Below, piece by piece: positions 25,470-31,233 of a stretch of 31,233 bases of DNA. Position numbers and translations under genes: made by a program. The notes under the pieces were generated by a model. That model was not told where the DNA came from. It ran no database searches and was given only the letters and a program-made list of their open reading frames with translations. Numbering within the stretch: the stretch's first letter is position 1; every line of letters starts with the position of its first letter. Source of the DNA: DRYM01 sp964564025 (GTDB taxonomy: Archaea; Thermoproteota; Thermoprotei_A; EX4484-217-1); the NCBI GenBank assembly GCA_964564025.1, contig CAZLZO010000017.1, forward strand, positions 1-31,233, in the 5' to 3' direction.

Positions 25470-25555
25470 AAAACTACATTAGCTAATGTGGAACAATATT
25501 TTATACTGTAGTTAAACAGTAAAAATTCATGGTAAAGACTTGAGGTATGTGTTTT
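25470..25555 (+). promoter_or_regulatory. Hemerythrin promoter with two palindromes
   Basis: A perfect 14-bp palindrome, ACATTAGCTAATGT (25476-25489), lies directly upstream of a TATA-like TATTTTATA (25497-25505). A second inverted repeat, TACTGT (25504-25509), 6 nt, ACAGTA (25516-25521), sits between the TATA box and the expected start near 25526. The SD GAGGT (25542-25546) fits ATG 25556, not the ATG at 25547. Confidence 0.5.
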
Positions 25556-26038
25556 ATGGAGACAATAATGGAAACGCTCATAAGGGATCATAAGGTCTTT
25601 AGAAATATTTTCCAAGACGTAGAGGAAATGATAAAGAGTATGAATTTGGAACCTAAAAGCTCCGAAGAAAAATTTGGGCTATTAAAAAATATTGTAATAA
25701 TAGCGTACAAGCTTTCAGAGTTTGCTGGAAGAACAGATAAACATAGGCAAATAGAGGAAATTACTGTTTACCGTGAACTGGAAAGTTTAGGTTATAAGGA
25801 TGAAGCTGCTATGCTTCGTGAACAGCATGTAGAAATTATGAAGGAGATTAAAAATATGAATAGTATAATTGAAGAATATAGGAAGGGTATGAAGCCTATA
25901 GAGGAGATAGCTAATTCTTTAGTAAAAATTTTCCATAAAATAAAGCCTATGTATGTTAAACACATGGATGACGAGGAAAAGTTTTTCTCAAAATACTTTA
26001 AGCTGAAAAGGAAACAGCTCAGAAGCATGTCCATGTAA
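25556..26038 (+). CDS. Hemerythrin-like (HHE) cation-binding protein
   Basis: A 160-aa four-helix-bundle protein with the di-iron ligand pattern of HHE hemerythrins: H12, H63 with E67 (HxxxE), H91, and H136 with E140 (HxxxE). Such proteins bind O2, NO or H2O2 or repair/store iron. The ATG at 25556 is chosen because GAGGT ends 9 nt before it; an ATG at 25547 would be too close to the SD. It follows the thioredoxin gene after 175 nt and has its own promoter with two palindromes. The basic C-terminal tail has no clear role. Physiological ligand unknown; sensing or scavenging of oxygen or NO is likely. Confidence 0.86.
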   Translation: METIMETLIRDHKVFRNIFQDVEEMIKSMNLEPKSSEEKFGLLKNIVIIAYKLSEFAGRTDKHRQIEEITVYRELESLGYKDEAAMLREQHVEIMKEIKNMNSIIEEYRKGMKPIEEIANSLVKIFHKIKPMYVKHMDDEEKFFSKYFKLKRKQLRSMSM

Positions 26039-26144
26039 ACTTAGGCTAAGTATTAGAAATCTATTTTTCCTAAGCACATTCTTGATTTCACTTAAGAATA
26101 TGATATAACAATTGCCTAATAGGTGAAATGGTGGAAAGTTTTGC
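26039..26144. terminator. Convergent terminator region
   Basis: 106 nt between convergent genes. Directly after the hemerythrin stop codon is a short inverted repeat, ACTTAG-G-CTAAGT (26039-26051), then a T-run at about 26064-26069, a plausible intrinsic archaeal stop on the plus strand. Confidence 0.35.
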
Positions 26145-27197
26145 TTAAGTTAAAATTCTATAGCCAGGTAGCTTATTGATTAACCTATGGAATTCATGTG
26201 ATTTTATTTCGTTAAGAAATGTTTTTAGAATCTTCTTTGTTTTTCTCTCTTTTAAAACTATAAAGTCATAGTTTTCCCATGTGTAATGTATGTATTTTAG
26301 CTTATATGTTTCAGCAGCATATCTTAACATTAACCCTACTTCTGCTCTTCCTTCAGCTATTGCTTTAGCCGCTTCTAAATGAGAAGAAACTTCATTTTTA
26401 TATCCTTTAATTTTTCTTTGCGCTTCAGAGAAGCTTATTCCGAGGTTGCTACAGTACCTTCTTATAATGTAGTCTAGGTGTACTCTAGTTCCTGATCCCA
26501 AATTCCTATTTATCAGTACTAACTTGCCGTTTATCAACATTTCAAGTATTTCTTCTATGTTGCTGAAGCTTAAGCTCGGATGGTACGCAAAAACCTGTTC
26601 TCTAAAATACCCCTTAATTACTTCTACTTTATCTTCTAACCAGTAATTCTTTAGGAAAGGTTTATTGTATTGCCTTGATGCTGGATCGTAAAGATGCGTT
26701 GTTGCAATGTCCGCTTCATTCAGCATTAAAGCTGCTAGTCCACCGCTGGAACCTATCCAAGATGTTTCTATGCTTGCTCCATATTTTTTCTTAAAATATC
26801 CTATAAAGAGCTCCAATAATATGTCGTGACTGCCGACTATAAGTAATTGAGGTTTTATTCTTGGTTTTTCAAGTATTTCAAACGTTAAATTAAGTTCCTT
26901 AAGTGTTTCTTCGTAAAGCCCTAAAAGTTTTTTACCATCCTCCGTAAGCCTTGTTCCTCCTCCTTTTAAACCGCCTCTTTTCTTTTCAACTATTTTTAAA
27001 CCTAAAATTCTCTCCATTTTTGATAATTTCTCCCATGCTCTTGAATACGCTAATCCTAATGCTTTAGAAGCAAGATAGATAGAATTATACTTGTCTATTA
27101 GCTTCAGCAGTTTAGCAGTTTCTGAGTCTAATATTTTAACACCGTCTACTTCAAATAATACTTCAACTCTTCTACGTATCCTCTTAATATCTAACAT
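26145..27197 (-). CDS. ModE-like transcription regulator with PBP-like ligand domain
   Basis: A 350-aa regulator. Residues about 20-90 form a ModE-type winged helix (AWEKLSKMERILGLKIVEKKRGGLKGGGTRLTE region). Residues about 110-340 form a periplasmic-binding-protein-like domain with a GSHD loop, NRNLGSGTRVHLDYI and AEGRAEVGLMLRYAAE. Archaeal and bacterial proteins with this pairing are thought to sense molybdate/tungstate, or a cofactor precursor, through the PBP-like domain. It is divergent from tupABC across a 72-nt gap containing a matching operator. It probably represses the transporter and perhaps itself when oxyanion is plentiful. ATG 27197 has only a G-rich stretch upstream as SD. Confidence 0.87.
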   Translation of the reverse strand: MLDIKRIRRRVEVLFEVDGVKILDSETAKLLKLIDKYNSIYLASKALGLAYSRAWEKLSKMERILGLKIVEKKRGGLKGGGTRLTEDGKKLLGLYEETLKELNLTFEILEKPRIKPQLLIVGSHDILLELFIGYFKKKYGASIETSWIGSSGGLAALMLNEADIATTHLYDPASRQYNKPFLKNYWLEDKVEVIKGYFREQVFAYHPSLSFSNIEEILEMLINGKLVLINRNLGSGTRVHLDYIIRRYCSNLGISFSEAQRKIKGYKNEVSSHLEAAKAIAEGRAEVGLMLRYAAETYKLKYIHYTWENYDFIVLKERKTKKILKTFLNEIKSHEFHRLINKLPGYRILT

Positions 27198-27269
27198 GGC
27201 TTCCCCACAGTTCTTATTTCAGAATAAATATATAAATGAGTATCCGTTATCCGAAAACGGGTAACGAAT
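27198..27269. promoter_or_regulatory. ModE-type operator and divergent promoter of tupABC
   Basis: A TATA candidate AAATATATAAAT (27226-27237) suits both directions. An inverted repeat, CGTTATCCG (27245-27253), AAAA, CGGGTAACG (27258-27266), with one mismatch, ends 3 nt before the tupA GTG and overlaps the expected transcription start. The half-site CGTTAT resembles the outer part of the E. coli ModE site. A bound dimer would block initiation. Confidence 0.65.
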
Positions 27270-28172
27270 GTGAGTTCAAAATGGATCATAATCTTAATTT
27301 TAACATTAATTACTGGCATCATACTGTTTAATATAGCATATATAACCTATATGAAAGGAAATGAGATAAAATTGAGAATTTCAACAACAACAAGCCTTTA
27401 TGCTACAGGGTTACTTGATAAGCTTGCTGAAGAATTTTCTAAGAAACATCCAAACATTATAGTTCAGTTTATCGCTGTTGGTAGTGGTGCAGCACTCCGA
27501 AAAGCGGAACTCGGAGACGCAGATTTAGTATTAGTTCATGCACCTTCTTTAGAAAAGAAGTATTTAGAGAAAGAGGTGATTTATGGTGGAAGAATTTTTG
27601 CATACAATTACTTCGTAATTGTAGGTCCTAAAGACGATCCAGCAAGAATTAAGGGTCTTGACCCCGTATCTGCAATGAAGAAAATATATGAAGCAGGAGA
27701 GAAAGGGTTAGCTAAGTTCATTTCTAGAGGGGATAATTCAGGAACTCATGTTAGGGAGCTTATGTTATGGAGTATAGCCGGTTTAAACTCTAAAGGTAAG
27801 CCATGGTACATTGAAACAGGCTCAGGAATGTCGGAAACCCTTATGGTTGCTAATGAGTACTCAGCATATACTATATCGGATATTGGAACCTATCTTAAGT
27901 TTAGTAATAAATTAAGCGAACTAACAGTTCTCGTAGATGAAGGCGACATTCTAATAAACATTTACTCAGCATATCTTGTGAAAAACTCTTCTAATGAAAA
28001 ATATGCTGAAATGTTTATGGACTTTCTAATTTCAAAAGAAGGCCAAGAAATAATAGGAAACTATGGAGTAAATGACTTTGGAAGACCTCTCTTCTATTCT
28101 GTTGAAAGCGCTGATATTAATAAGCTTTTAAGCTTATGGAATAAATTTTCGGAGGGAAATGATGGGTCATGA
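27270..28172 (+). CDS. tupA: Tungstate ABC transporter substrate-binding protein
   Basis: A 300-aa extracellular binding protein with an N-terminal hydrophobic anchor (about residues 5-27, no lipobox cysteine). The TupA signature TTTS (39-42) lies in LRISTTTSLYATGLL. Further conserved stretches are VGSGAAL, ADLVLVHAP, FISRGDNSGTH and YTISDIGTY. TupA proteins bind tungstate with high selectivity over molybdate. The GTG start follows the ModE-type operator by 3 nt, so the leader must be very short. It overlaps tupB by 4 nt (ATGA). In thermophilic archaea tungsten serves aldehyde:ferredoxin oxidoreductases. WtpA-type alternatives lack the TTTS arrangement. Confidence 0.92.
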   Translation: MSSKWIIILILTLITGIILFNIAYITYMKGNEIKLRISTTTSLYATGLLDKLAEEFSKKHPNIIVQFIAVGSGAALRKAELGDADLVLVHAPSLEKKYLEKEVIYGGRIFAYNYFVIVGPKDDPARIKGLDPVSAMKKIYEAGEKGLAKFISRGDNSGTHVRELMLWSIAGLNSKGKPWYIETGSGMSETLMVANEYSAYTISDIGTYLKFSNKLSELTVLVDEGDILINIYSAYLVKNSSNEKYAEMFMDFLISKEGQEIIGNYGVNDFGRPLFYSVESADINKLLSLWNKFSEGNDGS

Positions 28173-28825
28173 ATGAATTGGTTTACGAAATAATCACAAT
28201 AGCTATTAGGTCTTTTTGGGTATCAGGTTTAGCTATAGCATTAGCTACTACATGGTCTATTCCAATATCGATTCTTCTAACAGTTCTTAAAAATAGGGTC
28301 ACAGTTTTCCTACAAGACCTTTTTAACGCATTAATCTCTTTACCTACAGTTGTTTTAGGCTTATTTCTTTACCTAATACTTTCAAAATCAGGTCCATTAA
28401 GTTTCTTAGGAATCCTTTATACTCCATTAGCTATATCGATAGGTCAGTCAATACTTATAACGCCAATTTTGGTTTCAATGGTAACTTCGAGTTTTCAAAG
28501 TTTAAAAGAGGAGGCTTGGGAAACTGCTTTAACACTAGGTGCCTCTGAAATTCAAGCATCACTAGCTCTTATAAGAGAAGGTCTACCCTTACTTATTAGA
28601 GCAGTGCTTGCAGGGTTTAATAGAGCATTAGGAGAGCTAGGTGTCGCATTAATAGTTGGAGGAAACATTAAAGGATACACTAGGGTTATGACAACAACCA
28701 TTGCTTTAGAATTAGCTAAAGGAAATTTTGAATTAGCAATATACTTAGGAGTATTATTACTTATCTCCTCAACTGCAATAACTATTGCTATAAGGAGCAT
28801 AGGGGTTAGAGGTGTTTATAAGTAG
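28169..28825 (+). CDS. tupB: Tungstate ABC transporter permease
   Basis: A 218-aa permease with about five membrane helices. The EAA loop reads EAWETALTLGASEIQASLALI (106-126, coupling helix for the ATPase; conserved glycine G115). A conserved GFNRALGELGVALIVGGNI follows, typical of TupB. It starts within the tupA stop (ATGA overlap), and the ATPase gene begins immediately after its stop codon, so the three genes form one tightly coupled operon. Membrane partner of TupA and TupC. Confidence 0.92.
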   Translation: MNELVYEIITIAIRSFWVSGLAIALATTWSIPISILLTVLKNRVTVFLQDLFNALISLPTVVLGLFLYLILSKSGPLSFLGILYTPLAISIGQSILITPILVSMVTSSFQSLKEEAWETALTLGASEIQASLALIREGLPLLIRAVLAGFNRALGELGVALIVGGNIKGYTRVMTTTIALELAKGNFELAIYLGVLLLISSTAITIAIRSIGVRGVYK

Positions 28826-29479
28826 ATGATGAAGCTTGAAAACATATGGTTTAGTTATGAAAGTAAACATTATGTTCTTAAAAATATAAACCTAGAAATA
28901 AGCAGGAAGATAACTTTAGTTAAAGGACCGAATGGATCTGGGAAAACAACTCTTCTTAAAATAGCTTCGTTACTTCTAAGACCTGAGAAAGGAAGGGTTA
29001 TAGTTGATGGTATAAGTTACTGGGAGGCAAATAGGAAAACAAGAGAGTTTCTAAGGAAGAAAATAGTCTATGTTCATGAGAGACCATATCTTTTCAAAGG
29101 AACCGTTTTTGAAAATCTTACATACCCTCTAAAAATTAGAGGTAAGAGTGTGAAGCATGTTTATGAAGTAGCTAAAAAATTTAGAATACTAGACATTCTT
29201 GAAACCGATGTAAGTAAGCTTTCAGCAGGAATGAAACAGTTAACAGCTTTAGCGAGAGCCTTTGTTTTCAAACCCAAATATGTCCTTCTTGACGAGCCCT
29301 TAGCTAATCTTGACGATAAAAATAGAGGTGAAGTTATTAAGTTAATAGAGGAATACGCTAAAGAAGGAATATCAATAATTATAGCAGTTCATGGTAACGT
29401 AAGTTTCAGCAAGGATGCTGTAGCAAAAATAGTTTACTTAAATGATGGAGTAATAACCAAAATAGTTCAATACAGTTAA
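28826..29479 (+). CDS. tupC: Tungstate ABC transporter ATPase
   Basis: A 217-aa ABC ATPase with Walker A GPNGSGKTT (34-42), signature LSAGMKQ (about 131-137, a permitted variant of LSGGQ), Walker B YVLLDEP (about 151-157), the D-loop LANLDD, and the switch histidine in AVHG (about 188). Short and single-domain, without a C-terminal regulatory (TOBE) domain, as is usual for TupC. It begins directly after the tupB stop; ATG 28829 is an equal alternative to 28826. Drives tungstate uptake through TupB. Confidence 0.92.
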   Translation: MMKLENIWFSYESKHYVLKNINLEISRKITLVKGPNGSGKTTLLKIASLLLRPEKGRVIVDGISYWEANRKTREFLRKKIVYVHERPYLFKGTVFENLTYPLKIRGKSVKHVYEVAKKFRILDILETDVSKLSAGMKQLTALARAFVFKPKYVLLDEPLANLDDKNRGEVIKLIEEYAKEGISIIIAVHGNVSFSKDAVAKIVYLNDGVITKIVQYS

Positions 29480-29510
29480 TGCTTAAAAATAATACTGAGG
29501 AAAAGAAGGC

Positions 29511-29702
29511 ATGTCTTTTGAAGAAGCCGAAATTCTAAAGGAAAGAGCTGAAGCGTTCTTACGTAATGCTAAAAGACTTATTGAGGAAAAGGAATGGGAT
29601 TTAGCAATGTTTAGTCTTGAACAGTATTCTCAGCTAATTCTTAAGTATAAGTTGCTTGTTAAATACGGTACATACCCTAGAACACACTCCATTAGAAGGG
29701 GT
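29511..29702 (+). pseudogene. HEPN-domain protein, 3' part lost at TnpB element
   Basis: The first 63 or so codons match the N-terminal half of small archaeal HEPN proteins: paired amphipathic helices with AFLRNAKRLIEEKEWDLAMFSLEQYSQLILKYKLL, then YPRTHSIRR. HEPN proteins usually continue another 60 or so residues, often pair with MNT nucleotidyltransferases, and act as ribonuclease toxins or partners. Here the reading frame instead runs into the end of a TnpB element (downstream residues are antisense to tnpB). No HEPN-like tail is found beyond the element, so the gene is truncated. It starts 31 nt after tupC; codon use is like the neighbours. Confidence 0.7.
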
Positions 29703-30905
29703 TCAGGTTTTATGACATTTTATTATAAATTTCATCCCTTCATTTTGGTTCCCCTTCATCGGATTCGAGTTTACATCTCCATCAGGAGCGTTCAGGGTAA
29801 CCCCAAACACCCCACATCTTGAGATAAGATTGAAACATGCAATAACGTCTCTATCTCCTATGAAATCGCACCTACTACATTTTAAGATTCTACCTTTGAG
29901 AGATGTTAACTTACCATTACATCTTGGGCATAGTTTTGACGTTTTCTTAGGATTAGCCTTTACTAACGGTATCCCCTTTTCTAAGCATTCATACTCTATG
30001 TAGGATAGTAGTTTACGGTAAGCCCATAATGAGAGCTTCTTATTAAACCTACTATTCTTCTTACCATTAATTCTTAGGTTTTTGAGATTCTCTACAACTA
30101 TTAAGCTTCTACGTTCTAGTGCTATACTTGTTAGTTCCTCTGCTATCTTATGGCATGAATCATTAACTATGTTTCTCATTCTCCTACCATGTTTTCTAAT
30201 AGCTTCCCTAATCCCCTTAACATACCTCCATTGTTTAGAGTGACGCTTCTGAATTCGCTCAATCCAAATCCTATGGGTAAGAGCTTTCCTTAATGGAAAG
30301 TTAAACCTCTTAATACTTAATATCTTCCTACCTCTCACAACAACCATTGTAACGTTACCGAAGTTCGCATCAACAGCTAGTATACTCCAAGGAGTATACT
30401 GTTTAACTTCCCTACTAAACTCTATACATATCCAAAACCTTAAACCATCATATTTTATTACCAATTCGTAATTATTCCAGTTCATGTACTTTATGAATCT
30501 CTCTTTTGGTGCTACCAGCTTTACCTTAACCTCTCTTCCATTAAGAATCTTCACTACTAGTTCTTGACTCTTTAGATTTAACTTGTAATCGTATTTGTCT
30601 ACCCTAGCCGTTAGCTTCTTCAGCACTGGCTTGTTACCTTTAACCTTCTTAACAGCTTTGACAATACTCCTAGCATGGTAGTATATTTGTTTTATATGAT
30701 GCGCTCTAAATCCTTTACCTCTAAGCTCATAGTAGAATCTCTTATGTAATGTTTTGATTGAAGGTATGTTCTTTTCATTCCATACTCGGTCTATAATGTA
30801 TTGTGTATAGTCTCGAAATGCCCTTAAGAATTCTAAAAACTCATCACCCTCCTCTGGGAGACCTTGAACTTTTAAGGTCTCAACAACCCTCATCGGAGGG
30901 TTCAC
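29703..30905 (-). CDS. tnpB: TnpB, RNA-guided nuclease of IS605-family element
   Basis: A 400-aa TnpB with intact RuvC residues: D179 in AVDANFGN, E272 in VVENL, and D351/D353 in GDRDVIACFNL. The zinc-ribbon cysteines C326, C329, C343 and C346 are in place. An N-terminal OB/REC-like region precedes. TnpB proteins cut DNA guided by an RNA made from the element's right end. The GTG at 30905 and an ATG at 30893 are alternative starts; both fall in or next to the left-end hairpins. The gene looks undamaged, so it may be active. The 3' end overlaps the HEPN reading frame on the other strand. Confidence 0.92.
   Translation of the reverse strand: MNPPMRVVETLKVQGLPEEGDEFLEFLRAFRDYTQYIIDRVWNEKNIPSIKTLHKRFYYELRGKGFRAHHIKQIYYHARSIVKAVKKVKGNKPVLKKLTARVDKYDYKLNLKSQELVVKILNGREVKVKLVAPKERFIKYMNWNNYELVIKYDGLRFWICIEFSREVKQYTPWSILAVDANFGNVTMVVVRGRKILSIKRFNFPLRKALTHRIWIERIQKRHSKQWRYVKGIREAIRKHGRRMRNIVNDSCHKIAEELTSIALERRSLIVVENLKNLRINGKKNSRFNKKLSLWAYRKLLSYIEYECLEKGIPLVKANPKKTSKLCPRCNGKLTSLKGRILKCSRCDFIGDRDVIACFNLISRCGVFGVTLNAPDGDVNSNPMKGNQNEGMKFIIKCHKT
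30858..30902. repeat. Tandem perfect hairpins at TnpB left end
   Basis: The first hairpin has 8-bp arms GAGACCTT (30858-30865) and AAGGTCTC (30874-30881) with an 8-nt loop. The second has 7-bp arms AACCCTC (30885-30891) and GAGGGTT (30896-30902) with loop ATCG. They lie over the first codons of tnpB and resemble the left-end palindromes recognised by Y1 transposases of this family. Confidence 0.7.
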
Positions 30906-30969
30906 CAGTAATAATTCATGTTAGGAAAATCTATAAACATTATCCTACAATATACGCTTAGGCGTCTCT

Positions 30970-31119
30970 ATGACTGAAATAATTATTATTCATGGAAGTA
31001 TAGTTAAGTATAGAGGAGATGTACACATACTATATCCCGTCAAAGAAGATAGAGATAAACTAAAGAAACTTCATAGAAAGAAAGTACATGCGATAATAAT
31101 AACAGAAGATATTAAATAA
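30970..31119 (+). CDS. Small hypothetical protein
   Basis: A 49-aa ORF beginning MTEIIIIHGSIVKYRGD, with a basic KKLHRKK stretch and a hydrophobic C-terminal strand. The layout (strand, loop with KYRGDVHILYP, basic helix, strand) resembles short beta-rich archaeal proteins of AbrB/SpoVT-like or similar fold, but I cannot name a family. A TATA-like CTATAAAC at 30930-30937 would start transcription near 30960, giving a nearly leaderless mRNA. It is the first gene outside the TnpB element on this side. Confidence 0.5.
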   Translation: MTEIIIIHGSIVKYRGDVHILYPVKEDRDKLKKLHRKKVHAIIITEDIK

Positions 31120-31130
31120 AACACAACAAA

Positions 31131-31175
31131 TGTTATAAAAAGTCATAGAAACCAAACAGTCTGGTAAGGCTCCTT
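31131..31175 (+). promoter_or_regulatory. Promoter of the gene at the window edge
   Basis: TATAAAAA near 31133-31140, about 38 nt before the ATG at 31176, fits an archaeal promoter with a short leader. Confidence 0.4.
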
Positions 31176-31233
31176 ATGGAACTAGGTAAAGACAATAAGG
31201 AAATACTAAAGCTTCTCGAAGATGAAGTAAGTT
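31176..31233 (+). CDS. Start of a gene cut by the window end
   Basis: ATG followed by 18 further open codons to the window edge. The visible residues (MELGKDNKEILKLLEDEVS) form an acidic amphipathic helix. A winged-helix regulator is possible, since such helices open many of them, but too little is visible to say. Confidence 0.4.
   Translation, partial: MELGKDNKEILKLLEDEVS

Larger units (their letters stand above)
29698..30925 (-). mobile_element. Stand-alone TnpB element (IS605/IS1341-type), approximate ends
   Basis: An element with tnpB only; no Y1 transposase TnpA nearby. The right end (tnpB 3' side) lies at about 29698-29703 where the HEPN frame stops making sense. The left end lies between 30906 and about 30930, before the promoter of the next small ORF. 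Two tandem hairpins mark the left end: 30858-30881 (GAGACCTT/AAGGTCTC) and 30885-30902 (AACCCTC/GAGGGTT). The AACCCC at 29799-29804 can pair with GGGGTT at 29698-29703, suggesting a folded right-end RNA. Exact boundaries are not proven. Confidence 0.65.

Noticed and set aside
29703..29822. Continuation of the HEPN frame to codon 103
   Set aside because: These codons are antisense to the tnpB 3' end and lose HEPN character; treated as read-through into the mobile element.
30906..30960. Short reading frame ending HVRKIYKHYPTIYA as a possible HEPN tail
   Set aside because: Too short and unlike HEPN C-termini; the stretch also contains the TATA box of the next small ORF.
1..31233. CRISPR array or direct-repeat cluster
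   Set aside because: No regularly spaced repeats of 24 nt or more were seen by eye on either strand.

Overview
The window looks archaeal and thermophilic, most likely from the Thermoproteota/TACK side; I cannot name a genus. Support: an archaeal-type ATP-dependent DNA ligase, enzymes for archaetidylinositol phosphate and di-myo-inositol phosphate (DIP, a solute of hyperthermophiles), a Dpm1-type dolichol-phosphate mannose synthase, TATA-box promoters with short leaders, Shine-Dalgarno motifs of the GGAGGT/GGTGA type, frequent TTG/GTG starts, and at least one canonical C/D box sRNA. The DNA is AT-rich and densely coding. No gene-free gap exceeds 300 bases; the longest are 4991-5175, 25381-25555 and 1741-1910. 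I saw no tRNA, rRNA or CRISPR array.

Layout. 1-3911, minus strand: DNA ligase (3' end cut by the window), a coiled-coil unknown, then a three-gene run (zinc-ribbon protein, unknown, dolichol-phosphate mannose synthase), with one strong and one weaker C/D sRNA candidate in the gaps. 3994-7185: metallophosphoesterase, small unknowns, a DUF1614 membrane protein and a CitG-family protein without its catalytic motifs. 7238-8823: a 53-aa TTG-start rubredoxin downstream of a CoA-disulfide-reductase/NADH-oxidase-type flavoprotein. 8930-14330: class II glutamine amidotransferase, then a carbohydrate block with a debranching-enzyme-like glucosidase divergent from a GH130 mannosidase/phosphorylase and a GT4 glycosyltransferase.

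14335-17846, minus strand: a compact array of PEBP-like protein, CTP:inositol-1-phosphate cytidylyltransferase, DIP-phosphate synthase and a TrkH-type K+ transporter. It reads as a heat/osmotic stress unit in which anionic DIP is balanced by imported K+. Across the gap lie a second CDP-alcohol transferase (archaetidylinositol phosphate synthase type), a sugar-1-phosphate nucleotidyltransferase and a rhomboid protease. 20026-24457: a secreted beta-propeller protein and a GHL6/GH42-like glycoside hydrolase homologue.

24556-26038: a thiol/iron redox cluster of a CxxC HMA-like protein, a thioredoxin and a hemerythrin-like protein, with palindromes in the hemerythrin promoter. 26145-29479: a ModE-like regulator divergent from a tungstate ABC transporter (tupABC), with an inverted repeat of ModE type just before tupA. 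29511-31233: a HEPN-domain gene truncated by a stand-alone TnpB element, a 49-aa ORF, and the start of one more gene.
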